Assembly (NCBI GenBank): GCA_022447605.1
Contig: JAKVBG010000012.1
Coordinates: 38,509 to 102,508 of the forward strand
Reading direction: 5' to 3'
DNA length: 64,000 nt
Origin: Mariniblastus sp.
GTDB taxonomy: Bacteria > Planctomycetota > Planctomycetia > Pirellulales > Pirellulaceae
Made by a program: the position numbers and the translations under genes. How positions within the stretch are numbered: the first letter of the stretch is position 1; each line of letters opens with the position of its first letter. Positions 1-8,961 of this stretch are shown piece after piece. Below the pieces are notes generated by a model. It was not told where the DNA came from. It saw nothing but the letters and a program-made list of their open reading frames with translations, and did no database searches.

Positions 1-2084
1 ATCTCCCCGAGGCCCCGGCCTTGCTGATCGGCCAGCAAATCAACCCGGAGTTGCTCGATCCCCGTATCCGAGACCTGCTGCATGTGGAAACAAACGAGGA
101 AGACGACTCACGGTTCCAGGGACTGATTGAACCCTTTGCCGATCAAACGCCCCAGCCGGTCAGCGAGATGATCGACCGGCTGATTCGAAGGGGAATGCAA
201 CATCACCATGCCGATTTGGCAGTCATCGTTCCCAACCCCAACCCCATCTCGCCCCCCGATACGAGCGGAGGCGATTTACAGAATCGAATCCTGCTGTTCA
301 GGAACTCGGCCAGTGACAAATCGAATATTGCAGCCGATCGGTTCAAAGCGGCACTGGGAAAATGGCAGGCGCAGATCACCGGTTCAAAACTCCGGGAATA
401 TCAATTGGACCCACAGCTTTTAACACCTGTTGCGGTGATCGAAACGGACGTCGCCAGCCGACAGAACAGGAGCGCCGCACTGTGGTCAAAAGTGCTTCCG
501 CTGATTATTGTCATCTGGTGCCTGACCGGCGCCTTTTATCCAGCAGTCGACCTCTGTGCCGGCGAAAAGGAGCGGGGTACATTCGAAACCTTGCTCAGCA
601 GCCCGGCGCGGCGCGACGAAATTGCCATCGGCAAGTGGTTGACCGTGATGTCATTCAGTATCGTCACCTCCCTGCTGAACTTGATCAGTATGGGATTTAC
701 CGGATTTCTGGTGGCGTCGCGGCTCGGATCGGGCATGGCGCCAGCCATGGGCATCGGTGTACCCCCATTGGCATGCGTCGGCTGGCTGTTACTGGCGCTG
801 CTGCCCATCTCTGCCCTGTTCAGCGCGGTTGCCATGGCCGCCGCCTCCTTTGCTCGCAGCAGCAAAGAAGGCCAGTACTACCTCGTCCCCCTGATGATGA
901 TCTCATTACCGCTGATGATGTTGCCGATGCTGCCAGCCGCCAGGCTGGACCTGGGAACCAGCTTGATTCCCGTTTCCGGGTTGATGCTCATGTTGCGAGG
1001 TTTGATCGAAGGGAAGTACCAGGAGTGCATCCCCTTTGCCGGTCCGGTCTGCGCGGTAACCCTGATCGGTTGCTGGCTGGCCGTGCGTTGGGTCGTTCGG
1101 CAATTCAACAGTGAATCAGTCCTGTTCCGTTCCAGTGAACGATTCGGGATCGCGACGTGGATCAGGCACATCATGCGTGAACGCCACGACCTGCCCAGCA
1201 TCGGTCATGCCGTGCTGTGCGGGATCGTCATCCTGGTGCTCAAGTTCTTCGTGGGGACGATGATCGAACCTCCGGCCAACTGGGGGGCGTTTTCAAAACA
1301 GACGATGATTATCCTGATCGCCACCGTCGGAACACCCGCCGTTCTGATGGCGATTGTCTTGACACGGAAACCGCTCCAATCGCTCAAGCTGCGAAAATCG
1401 CGGTTCTCGCTGATCGGGGCAGCTTTCCTGCTGGCCTTCTGTTTCCATCCACTATTCACCTGGATTACCAGCATCGTTATCCAGCTTTATCCACCGACGA
1501 CCGAAATGGCCACGACACAACGACTGCTGGACAACATCCTTTCCGGTTCACCCGGTGTTTGGGCCATCATCGCCGTGATCGCCATTGCGCCGGCCGTCAT
1601 CGAAGAACTCGCCTTCCGGGGATTTATTCTTTCCGGAATGCAGTCCATCCGCAGCGACTTCAAAGCGATCATCCTGACGAGCATCCTGTTTGGAGTGGCC
1701 CATGCGGTTTTCCAGCAGAGCATCGTCACCTTTTTCGTCGGCTGTATTCTCGGTTTCATCGCCGTCAGAACAGGCAGCATTCTCCCCTGTATCGCCTACC
1801 ATGCCGTTCACAATTCCGTATTCGCTTTCATTGCCTGCTACGGACCTTCCCTTGTCGATGGACCTTTCGGGTGGTTGTTCAGCTGTCCCGACGGAATCCA
1901 TGTCACCTACCGGTTTTGGCCATCGGCCATGTTGATCGGACTTGGTGGGATGCTGCTGCTGTGGGTTTGGGAACAAGGGTCTCCCAACTCCCCTGCGACT
2001 GCTCTATGGAAACGGAACAGGCATCGACAGGAAAGCTTCACGTTCTGGACGAAACGAATCTTACCACCACCCGAAGAGCATTGA
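1..2084 (+). CDS. ABC-2 type permease fused to CPBP intramembrane protease (5' partial)
   Basis: The reading frame is open to the first base, so the N-terminus lies outside the window; the TTG at 21 is only the first in-window start-like codon. The first half is an ABC-2/NatB-like permease: an extracytoplasmic stretch, then a hydrophobic segment near residue 155 and several more up to about 355. The second half is a CPBP (type II CAAX/Abi) protease: EELAFRGF near residue 527, then FGVAHAVF and a later HAVHN, matching the EExxxR, FxxxH and HxxxN motifs that hold the catalytic glutamates and metal-binding histidines. Such fusions are known in planctomycetes. The partner ATPase is presumably upstream. 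The substrate is unknown; sodium or toxic peptide export is only a guess from NatB. Confidence 0.85.
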   Translation, partial: LPEAPALLIGQQINPELLDPRIRDLLHVETNEEDDSRFQGLIEPFADQTPQPVSEMIDRLIRRGMQHHHADLAVIVPNPNPISPPDTSGGDLQNRILLFRNSASDKSNIAADRFKAALGKWQAQITGSKLREYQLDPQLLTPVAVIETDVASRQNRSAALWSKVLPLIIVIWCLTGAFYPAVDLCAGEKERGTFETLLSSPARRDEIAIGKWLTVMSFSIVTSLLNLISMGFTGFLVASRLGSGMAPAMGIGVPPLACVGWLLLALLPISALFSAVAMAAASFARSSKEGQYYLVPLMMISLPLMMLPMLPAARLDLGTSLIPVSGLMLMLRGLIEGKYQECIPFAGPVCAVTLIGCWLAVRWVVRQFNSESVLFRSSERFGIATWIRHIMRERHDLPSIGHAVLCGIVILVLKFFVGTMIEPPANWGAFSKQTMIILIATVGTPAVLMAIVLTRKPLQSLKLRKSRFSLIGAAFLLAFCFHPLFTWITSIVIQLYPPTTEMATTQRLLDNILSGSPGVWAIIAVIAIAPAVIEELAFRGFILSGMQSIRSDFKAIILTSILFGVAHAVFQQSIVTFFVGCILGFIAVRTGSILPCIAYHAVHNSVFAFIACYGPSLVDGPFGWLFSCPDGIHVTYRFWPSAMLIGLGGMLLLWVWEQGSPNSPATALWKRNRHRQESFTFWTKRILPPPEEH

Positions 2085-2173
2085 CAAAGTCTGCCGGTCA
2101 TCGATTTCGGCCAGGCTGCCAGCATCCCGGCTGGCCCTGATTCGATGTCATGAACCAGCCACCTTTGACGTGG

Positions 2174-2215
2174 GCCAGTCCTGGGACTGGCTGCTCTGGC
2201 AGGCCTCGACCTGCC
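2174..2215. repeat. Two adjacent hairpins between convergent genes
   Basis: GCCAGTCC (2174-2181) pairs with GGACTGGC (2184-2191), and GGCAGG (2198-2203) with CCTGCC (2210-2215). They lie between two convergent stop codons, where a bidirectional terminator would be expected. Neither is followed by a T-run, so intrinsic termination is not shown. Confidence 0.4.
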
Positions 2216-2269
2216 AACCGCTGTTACCACAACCAATGCAGGCTTGAACGGCCATGCCGGCGGCCCGCC

Positions 2270-3460
2270 TCAGGTACTTTGCACCCGCTTGGCGATGATG
2301 GCAACGCTATCCTCTCCCAGAGGTGAAAGAATCACGACAAACGGTTCACTCCCTTTGGTTGTGATCCGCTTGAAAGCGTCATAGTAAACGTTGCTGACGC
2401 AACGTTTCTTGATTTCCAGCGGCCCGGCGTTCAATCGTTCCAGTTCACGGGCCGTTTTCTTGACTTCCATCGGCAACACGTCAACGACCTGGAATTGGGT
2501 CAGCATCGGCTGATCAATTGGGGAGGGACCGGTCAGGTAGGCCACGTTCACCGCCAGACGGGCCAGGCCATGTTCCCCGGCCAGTTCATCGGTCAAACCG
2601 GCCGCCAGTACGGTGGGATGGGGCTCATACAGAAAGGCCTGCACCTCGGCTGCGATCAACTGCGGCATTTTTTCCGAATCGACGACTGCCTGGTACTGAT
2701 CGACCCTCTCACCCCGGACGACCGTCGCCGTGCGGCCCCCTGGCAGATGCTGGGCACCACCCAGCCAGATCAACTGCTGCTTACATTCTCGCGCGTCGCC
2801 GATCCATTCCCGTTCGGCACGTTCAGGGGTCTCCCGGTGGGGGGGCGTGGCGGGTGCGACCTTGATGCCGACCGGCAAATCACTCGGAATCCACTCGAGG
2901 ATGGAAGGCAGTGAGGGTTGCAGCAAATCGCCGATCGTCTTCCGCCCGTGATTTCGACGGCTGGGATCAAAATGAAATGCGGAAAAATCGGCCGGGTCAA
3001 GTGACGGGAACTCGCCCCGTTGGACTTCTGCCGACACACCTTCTACCAACAGGTTGGCCTCCGCCAGGATTGCCAGTACAGGATCTCGCTCGAAACCGAC
3101 CGCCGTCGTCCGGTTGGCGAGCGAGAGCAAGTCACCGCCAATCCCGCAACAGATATCCACCAGGCGTTCACTCCGCTTGAAGCGCAGCGCCTTGTACCTT
3201 GCAATCGACTCGCCGCTGGCCTGCTCCAGGGAGCGGCGGGTGAAAAACATCCTGTCGGCGCGCTCAAATTTTCGCCGCGCTCGGATCCGCAGTTGCACCA
3301 TCTCCAGGACCAGCGCTGCCCGTTGCGGCGACATGTCGCGGCGCAACCGTTTCGTGGTCGTTAGAATATTTTCCTGTTCCAGAATACTCTGCTGCGCAGC
3401 CACCAGGTGGGGACCGGCCGCATCGGAAACCAGCCACTGAACATCCTGGTGATCACTCAC
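2270..3460 (-). CDS. Class I SAM-dependent methyltransferase with THUMP-like domain
   Basis: A 396-residue soluble protein. The Rossmann SAM-binding motif is visible near residue 105 (LVDICCGIGGDLL), followed by an acidic strand end (GFERDP). The N-terminal helical part and the C-terminal region resemble the THUMP-like class I methyltransferases found in planctomycetes and actinobacteria, which probably act on RNA; the substrate is not established. The C-terminal lysine-rich segment before residue 350 may contact nucleic acid. It is transcribed alone, convergent with the ABC-2/CPBP gene. The ATG at 3460 gives a normal start (MSDHQDVQW). Confidence 0.75.
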   Translation of the reverse strand: MSDHQDVQWLVSDAAGPHLVAAQQSILEQENILTTTKRLRRDMSPQRAALVLEMVQLRIRARRKFERADRMFFTRRSLEQASGESIARYKALRFKRSERLVDICCGIGGDLLSLANRTTAVGFERDPVLAILAEANLLVEGVSAEVQRGEFPSLDPADFSAFHFDPSRRNHGRKTIGDLLQPSLPSILEWIPSDLPVGIKVAPATPPHRETPERAEREWIGDARECKQQLIWLGGAQHLPGGRTATVVRGERVDQYQAVVDSEKMPQLIAAEVQAFLYEPHPTVLAAGLTDELAGEHGLARLAVNVAYLTGPSPIDQPMLTQFQVVDVLPMEVKKTARELERLNAGPLEIKKRCVSNVYYDAFKRITTKGSEPFVVILSPLGEDSVAIIAKRVQST

Positions 3461-3982
3461 GATTTCGATTCCCTACCGACAAGGACTCTTTCCACTCGTT
3501 CACTTGGCGCTGCCGCGATGACCATCGATCCGCTAAGGATTGGTGGGACAACCTCACCAAATCCAATATACCCGAGCCGGCTCCCTTTTCGAGCCATGTC
3601 AAAATGGTGGGAACTAGCCGCCTTGAGCCGGTGACTGTTGGCTGTGGCCAACCCCACTCGTTCAGGCGATCACTTTACTTCGATGGGACCAAATTTTGCC
3701 CCGGTGTGGGAAATCGCGCAGGCCACCGGGCTTCCCTATCAATTCGGTTCTTGCCCTACCGCTCATTTTCCCCTGTTCGTAACAACCGTTAATTTGAACA
3801 CGGCTTCTCCAGACTGTCTGGTTGGCAGCTCCGTTGATGGGTTTTCCAGTTCAGAACAGATTTGAAACCACCGCTGCCGCCTACCAGTCCGATAAGACCA
3901 CTTCTGTCGAACGACGGGAATTGCCTGTTCATGGGAAGCAAGGCAAAGCTCAGCCGCTGTAGTTACTCTTTCCGACTTTGCC
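3461..3982. other. Intergenic region between divergent genes
   Basis: This 522-bp gap separates divergently transcribed genes and should hold both promoters. Short frames in it have no codon pattern or recognisable domain. The only visible structure is an inverted repeat, CCAGAC (3809-3814) and GTCTGG (3816-3821) around one base, which could be an operator. One CTAG occurs at 3611. I see no convincing promoter or RNA. Confidence 0.5.
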
Positions 3983-4846
3983 ATGTTCCATCGTCATTTT
4001 CTTGTTCTCGCCCTGTTGGTGGCCGTTATCGGAGTCCCCGCATTCCTGTTTGAGAGCGGGATTTTCTCCGATTCCAGTTCCGATCAGACCGGCCAGGTCA
4101 CCCAACCGGCCAGCCCGCTAACGAGTCGACGTCAAATCAGCCTCAGTCCCTCTGACTTTTCTTCTGGTTCAGCCTCCCTGACCCGCCAAAACCCGGTCAA
4201 CGGCAGTTCACTACACGGATCGCCGGGACCGGTACAACTGGCCCGTAGCCCGGGCGTTACGGCCTCGAGCCCCGCTGCGGCCCCCATCCGCGGATTACCG
4301 TTTTCAACGGGATCGGGACGAGGCCTGAACAGAAATGGAGCGCCTGTCGCGATTTCCGCTGGTTATCGGCGGTCATCCGCCGCAGGCACCAAGCTGTCCG
4401 AGATTTTCCGCTTCGACCTGACACCCCAGTCAGTCAAATCGCGTTGGGAACGGGTTTCGGTAACCCCAACGGATTACGGTCTGAAAGCGATGCGTGTAGC
4501 CCTGGTGACCGGGACCAGCACCCATGATGTCCATGGCGCATTGACCTACTATTTTGACAAACAGCAGCAGCTGCAGCGAATTACCCTGCGAGGCTGGAGC
4601 GGGGATGCCTCGCGGCTGGTCGAGTTGGTTACCCGAGAGTACGGTTTCAAAGCACAAAATACGCACATGAGCGGCCTATATCTGGCAAAAACGTTCCTTC
4701 ACACCAAGGGAGCCTTGCTGATGCAGGATGCGGATGTCATCGACTCGAAAAATCCGACGCAACAGGTCGCCATTTCCATGGAAATCAACAATCCGGACGG
4801 TCGCTACATCCTGAGTCCGGAATTTGCAACCATGCTTCCCCGCTAA
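3983..4846 (+). CDS. Membrane-anchored protein of unknown function
   Basis: A 287-residue protein. Residues 5-22 form one hydrophobic segment (LVLALLVAVIGVPAFLF), probably a signal anchor. A long Ser/Pro/Gly-rich low-complexity linker follows (about 30-130), then a compact C-terminal domain (about 140-287) beginning with LSEIFRFDLTP and containing LTYYFD and ITLRGW. I believe this C-terminal domain belongs to a planctomycete-restricted family (possibly the one called DUF6690), but that is from memory. The architecture suggests the domain sits outside the cytoplasmic membrane. No catalytic motif is evident. No strong Shine-Dalgarno precedes the ATG. Confidence 0.65.
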   Translation: MFHRHFLVLALLVAVIGVPAFLFESGIFSDSSSDQTGQVTQPASPLTSRRQISLSPSDFSSGSASLTRQNPVNGSSLHGSPGPVQLARSPGVTASSPAAAPIRGLPFSTGSGRGLNRNGAPVAISAGYRRSSAAGTKLSEIFRFDLTPQSVKSRWERVSVTPTDYGLKAMRVALVTGTSTHDVHGALTYYFDKQQQLQRITLRGWSGDASRLVELVTREYGFKAQNTHMSGLYLAKTFLHTKGALLMQDADVIDSKNPTQQVAISMEINNPDGRYILSPEFATMLPR

Positions 4847-5074
4847 AAATAATTTTCTTGTTCGCTTATTCCATGGGCGTTTCTCTGCGGCCCGAGGTTG
4901 GCAAATTTGACGCGGCAAACGAAGATTTGCCCAAACGAATTTGACCGACACTTTTTCCACCTACCGGGGAATGAGCTCAGCACGGCCGATCCACTTTTTT
5001 TTGTTTTGAATTTTCAGAACCGTGCCAGATTCAAGCTCTTACCCAAAAAGATTTTTTATTTGTCGATCCACCGT

Positions 5075-5102
5075 TTGACAGTCCTGCTAGCAATCCTAAA
5101 AT
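5075..5102 (+). promoter_or_regulatory. Sigma-70-type promoter of dnaA
   Basis: TTGACA at 5075-5080 is a perfect -35 box and TAAAAT at 5097-5102 is five of six matches to the -10 consensus, with a 16-bp spacer. The spacer contains the palindrome GCTAGC (5086-5091), which recurs upstream of other genes in this window. The leader would be about 105 nt to the GTG at 5216. Confidence 0.6.
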
Positions 5103-5174
5103 CTCCTTTCTGCATACAGACTTCTTAACCATCCTGCCCCGGCAAGTTGGCTTTGAATAAACAGGACACCAGGA

Positions 5175-5192
5175 TTTGCCCAATTGGGCAAA
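5175..5192. promoter_or_regulatory. 18-bp perfect palindrome in the dnaA leader
   Basis: TTTGCCCAATTGGGCAAA is perfectly self-complementary. It lies between the promoter and the ribosome binding site (GGAAGAGGGAG, about 5195-5205). A matching half-site occurs at 4926-4934. It could be the operator of a dimeric repressor or a hairpin in the mRNA leader close to the Shine-Dalgarno. Its position also argues against the longer TTG start at 5147, which would make it coding. Confidence 0.55.
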
Positions 5193-5215
5193 CTGGAAGA
5201 GGGAGATGCCAGGAA

Positions 5216-6664
5216 GTGGCTTTTTCGACACAGGATCGGTTGCCCGAAGGGCCAAAGAACGAGGACGAACTTCGGTTCCTCTTATGCCGTTACCTGATCG
5301 AAGAACTGGGGCAGTCCATATTCGATATGTGGTTCAGTGATCCCCGGAACATCGCGATACAGCCCGGTTCGGTCACGATTCTTGGCGACTCCGATTTTTC
5401 GGTTCACCGCCTGGCTACCAAACTGAGCCCCGCCATCGGCAGGGCCGTTCAGCGCTGTCTCGGCTGCCAGGTTCCCATCCATTATCAGCGCCGCGCTGAA
5501 ACCGACATCCCTGCCAAGCCAGTCGACCCGAAGGTGGTAGCAACAGCCACCGCGAGCGAGTCGGGAGCCCAGGATCGATTACCCGGCCAAGCGAGCCCGC
5601 CGCAACGGGCGAAAACGAACAGGGCCGGGCGACGTGTACAGGGCTTGGAGTCTTTCTGGTTTGGCGAGTCAAACCGTCTGGCCGAAGCAGGTACCCGCCA
5701 GATGTTTCAACAGTTCGGCCAATTGACACCCTTTTTCGTCTATGGCCCAACCGGCTGTGGTAAGACCCACCTGCTGGAGACGCTCACGGCTGACACCCGT
5801 CGTAAACTGAAACTCCGTCGATCGGTTTTCATGTCAGCCGAACAGTTTACCACTTATTTCATCAGTGCCTTGCGCGGGACGGGCCTGCCGTCTTTCCGGC
5901 GCAAGTACCGGGACCTGGATTTCCTGGCCATTGACGACATCCAGTTCTTTGCCGGGAAAAAAGCAACGCTGGGCGAATTCCAATTCACAATCGACAACCT
6001 GGTACGTCATGGTAAGCAGGTCGTCCTGTCGTCCGACCGGCCGCCCATTGAATTGAACCATTTTGGCCATGAAACGGTCGCCCGTTTTTCGGCGGGGCTG
6101 ATTTGCCCACTGCATTACCCCGACCTTTCCGGCCGGCAGCAGATCATTGCCAAAATCTGCCGCCAACGACAGATCAAGCTTCCCCCGGAAGTCAATGAAA
6201 TGATCGCCGAGCGACTTGGCCGTGATGTTCGGCGTTTATCAGGCGCCATCAATCGGCTTCGCGCCCTGGCCGAGGCATCCAAGTGCCGAATTACCGTGGA
6301 CATGGCCCAGCAGGTTTTGACCGACCTCTTCTCGGTCAACAGTTCATTGACTTCACTGAATACCATCGAAAAGGCCGTTTGCGATTTTTGCGATATCAAG
6401 CCAACGGAGCTCCGCTCCAGCAGCCGTCGCAAAAGGATCTGCACGGCTCGAATGCTGGCGATGTACCTTTCCCGCCAGTACACCTCATCGGCGTTTTCTG
6501 AAATTGGCGATTACTTTGGCGGGCGCAGTCACAGCACGGTCATTGCTGCCCAGAAGAAAGTTACGGGCTGGATTGCCCAAAACCAGCCGATCGATCTCCC
6601 CAATGCGTACTACCCGGCCAAAGAAGCGGTCGCCCGGCTCGAATCCAACCTGAGAATCGGTTAG
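5216..6664 (+). CDS. dnaA: Chromosomal replication initiator protein DnaA
   Basis: AAA+ initiator that binds DnaA boxes and opens the origin. Domain I is at about 10-70 (containing FDMWF), a Pro/Ala-rich linker follows, then the AAA+ core with Walker A GPTGCGKT near residue 175 and Walker B LAIDDIQFF near 240. Domain IV runs from about 380 to the end with the recognition segment GGRSHSTVIAA near 435. I chose the GTG at 5216 because a purine-rich ribosome site precedes it and the leader palindrome would otherwise be coding; a TTG at 5147 adds 23 residues. E. coli has Asp-His-Thr where this protein has Ser-His-Ser. No dnaN, recF or gyrB is nearby. Planctomycetes can carry several DnaA paralogues, so this may not be the only one. 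Confidence 0.93.
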   Translation: MAFSTQDRLPEGPKNEDELRFLLCRYLIEELGQSIFDMWFSDPRNIAIQPGSVTILGDSDFSVHRLATKLSPAIGRAVQRCLGCQVPIHYQRRAETDIPAKPVDPKVVATATASESGAQDRLPGQASPPQRAKTNRAGRRVQGLESFWFGESNRLAEAGTRQMFQQFGQLTPFFVYGPTGCGKTHLLETLTADTRRKLKLRRSVFMSAEQFTTYFISALRGTGLPSFRRKYRDLDFLAIDDIQFFAGKKATLGEFQFTIDNLVRHGKQVVLSSDRPPIELNHFGHETVARFSAGLICPLHYPDLSGRQQIIAKICRQRQIKLPPEVNEMIAERLGRDVRRLSGAINRLRALAEASKCRITVDMAQQVLTDLFSVNSSLTSLNTIEKAVCDFCDIKPTELRSSSRRKRICTARMLAMYLSRQYTSSAFSEIGDYFGGRSHSTVIAAQKKVTGWIAQNQPIDLPNAYYPAKEAVARLESNLRIG

Positions 6665-6978
6665 CCCACCCGCCCAGTCGCAGCCAGTGTTTGAAAACTG
6701 GCTAGCATCTCCGGATTTGCCTGATAGCATTCGCTGGCACGGCCCTCAACAGTGGATCAGCGATCGATTTCCTGACGAGCCTGCCTGCCAATCGACCCGG
6801 GCCGCGACGGCCCCAATTGTTATTGACGAAACGGTTCTTTGGTGACACTATCCCGCCGCAAAAAAAATCTGCGGCAGAAATCGACCGGTTCCTGCCAGCA
6901 GGAAAAGACTGTCCGTCGGGCGGTCCACCCAAGAGGAACCATGGTTCTTCGTGCGCCAACTAAAAAACTGAAACACGC
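6665..6978. promoter_or_regulatory. Intergenic region upstream of the first ABC exporter, with dyads
   Basis: A 314-bp gap without a gene. It contains GCTAGC at 6701-6706, a hairpin GCCGCA/TGCGGC (6855-6860 and 6870-6875, A-rich loop), and a near-palindrome TTCCTGC-CA-GCAGGAA (6889-6904) about 75 bp before the next start codon. The last is the best operator candidate. I do not see a confident -35/-10 pair. Confidence 0.4.
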
Positions 6979-8961
6979 ATGAAACCCTTCTTCAAAGCCA
7001 TTCTACTTTCCTTTCGTTACAAGTGGACGATCGCGGGGGCCATCGTCTGTTCCATGATGGTCGCTTCACTCTGGACGGCCAGCATCACAACCGTGTTTCC
7101 CGTCGTCAAAATTGTCCTGGAGGGAGAAACGGCGCAGAGCTGGATTGCGAACGAAATCGAACAGGCGGAAACAACGCGAAGTACGTTGGTCGGCGAAATC
7201 GAGCAACTTCAAAAAGACCTGCAGACCGCCACGCCGCAAGAATCTGGGAAACTGAACCAGAAAATCGACCTGACGATGGATCGCCTCAATGCTGAGAACA
7301 AGGCAATCCAGCGGTTTGAATACATACAACCGTATATCAACAAATACGCACCGACTTCACCCTTCAGCACGCTGGTATGGGCCATGATCTGGCTGGTTGC
7401 GACCTCGATCCTGAAAGGCGTCATGCTGGTTTTTAGCGCGATCCTGGTCGCGCGTGTCGCCAATCGGACCGTGATGGACATGCGACGCATTTACTACCGA
7501 AAAGCCCTGGAACTGGACCAGCGCCGAATTGAATTACTGGGCACTTCCAACATGATGGTCCACCTGTCCAGCAATATGATGATGGTCAGCGGCGGGCTGC
7601 AGATGTTTTATGGAAAATCGATCAGGGAACCGTTGAAAATGGTGACCTGCCTGATCGCCGCCGCGTTGATATCGCTGCCGCTACTGTTGATTTCCCTGGT
7701 CGTGGTCCCGGCCGGCGCATTCCTGATTCACAGCGTGGCCCACCGAATGAAAAACGCTACAAAAAAAGAGATCGCCGGGATGGCCGAAGTCTACCAAACC
7801 CTGATCGAGACGTTCAGTTCTTTAAAAACAGTACGCATATTCAACCGCGAACAGAGCGAACGCCACAGGTTCAAGAAAAATGCGGGAGTCCTGTACCGCA
7901 TGGCCATCCGGATTTCCCTGTACGATTCACTGCTCAGGCCGATCACGGAAGTGCTGGGGATCATCTCGATTGCCCTTTCCGTGTTGGCCGGGTCTTACCT
8001 CGTCCTTTACCAACAAACCGACCTGTTCGGATTCCAGATATCGGATCGACCCTTGAAGCCCAGCATGCTGGTCCTCTTCTACACGATGCTCGCCGGGGCC
8101 AGCGACCCGGCCAGGAAAATGAGCGAGATCGTCAATGTTTTGGTACGGGGTGGAACCGCCTGTACCAACCTGGTCCAGACGTATGATCAGGAGCCGCGCG
8201 TGGCGGCACCTCAAAACCCCATCCCGATCCCGGAGCACGTGCAAAGTATCGAGTTTCGGGATGTCCTTTTTCGTTACGAACCGAAACAACCGGTAATCAA
8301 GCGACTTCAGCTAACCGTCCCCTTTGGACAAGCAATCGCCATCGTGGGAGGAAATGGCTCGGGTAAATCGACTTTGATGAACCTGCTGGTGAGATTTTAT
8401 GACCCCCAGCGTGGCGCGGTACTTCTGGACGGCAAGGACATCCGGGAAATGAATCCCCGCAAGCTGCGCCGCCAAATGGCCTGGGTGACCCAGCAATCCG
8501 TCCTTTTCAAGGGCACGGTTTGGGAAAACATCTCTTACGGAAAAGCCAACCCGACCCGACAACAGATTCTTCATGCGGCAGAGGTCGCCCGGGTCGATCA
8601 GTTCATTGATGATCTGAAAAATGGCTACGACACGGAAGTTGGAGACAATGGCCGTCTCCTATCGGCGGGTCAACGGCAACGCGTAGCGCTGGCCCGCGCT
8701 GTCCTGGCGGACCCCAGGATACTCATCCTGGACGAAGCAACCAGTCAGATGGACGGCAACACGGAATCCCTGATCCATGATTCACTGAAGGAATTCATCC
8801 AAAACCGAACAACGTTCGTGGTGACCCATCGCCAATCCTCTCTGCGGCTTGTGGAACGCGTGATCGTGTTGGAATCGGGCAGAATCGTACACGACGGACC
8901 GGTCGACGAAGCGCACAAGGTATCGGACGCTTTCAATTTCCTGTTTTCCAAGTCTGCCTGA
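6979..8961 (+). CDS. ABC exporter, lipid-flippase (MsbA) type
   Basis: Half-transporter with fused membrane and ATPase domains, 660 residues. TM1 is at about 15-45. A charged, coiled-coil-like insert of roughly 80 residues (about 48-125) separates TM1 from TM2; it should be extracytoplasmic, and ordinary MsbA lacks it. The ATPase has Walker A GGNGSGKST near 456, a signature LLSAGQRQR near 560 (Ala replaces the usual second Gly), Walker B ILILDEATSQMD near 580 and the H-loop VTHR. Opening a glycan gene region, it probably flips a lipid-linked saccharide or lipid A-type molecule. A close paralogue with the same insert lies at 22702-24702. Substrate is inferred only. Confidence 0.88.
   Translation: MKPFFKAILLSFRYKWTIAGAIVCSMMVASLWTASITTVFPVVKIVLEGETAQSWIANEIEQAETTRSTLVGEIEQLQKDLQTATPQESGKLNQKIDLTMDRLNAENKAIQRFEYIQPYINKYAPTSPFSTLVWAMIWLVATSILKGVMLVFSAILVARVANRTVMDMRRIYYRKALELDQRRIELLGTSNMMVHLSSNMMMVSGGLQMFYGKSIREPLKMVTCLIAAALISLPLLLISLVVVPAGAFLIHSVAHRMKNATKKEIAGMAEVYQTLIETFSSLKTVRIFNREQSERHRFKKNAGVLYRMAIRISLYDSLLRPITEVLGIISIALSVLAGSYLVLYQQTDLFGFQISDRPLKPSMLVLFYTMLAGASDPARKMSEIVNVLVRGGTACTNLVQTYDQEPRVAAPQNPIPIPEHVQSIEFRDVLFRYEPKQPVIKRLQLTVPFGQAIAIVGGNGSGKSTLMNLLVRFYDPQRGAVLLDGKDIREMNPRKLRRQMAWVTQQSVLFKGTVWENISYGKANPTRQQILHAAEVARVDQFIDDLKNGYDTEVGDNGRLLSAGQRQRVALARAVLADPRILILDEATSQMDGNTESLIHDSLKEFIQNRTTFVVTHRQSSLRLVERVIVLESGRIVHDGPVDEAHKVSDAFNFLFSKSA

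Larger units (their letters stand above)
4847..5215. promoter_or_regulatory. dnaA upstream region with TTTGCCCAA-type elements
   Basis: This 369-bp region is AT-rich compared with its surroundings (for example an 8-T run near 4998 and the A/T tract at 5045-5061). It holds a sigma-70-like promoter (5075-5102), an 18-bp palindrome (5175-5192), a matching half-site TTTGCCCAA at 4926-4934 and a related TTGGCAAA near 4903. TTTTCCACC near 4950 is one base off a relaxed DnaA box; I found no perfect DnaA box. This is more likely a regulatory region than an origin, but the origin question cannot be closed by eye. Confidence 0.5.

Noticed and set aside
4940..4960. DnaA box near 4950 as evidence of a replication origin
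   Set aside because: Only one near-match (TTTTCCACC) was seen; that is too few for an origin.
5147..5215. Upstream TTG start of dnaA adding 23 residues
   Set aside because: It would make the perfect palindrome and ribosome-site region coding, and the added sequence looks unlike a DnaA N-terminus.
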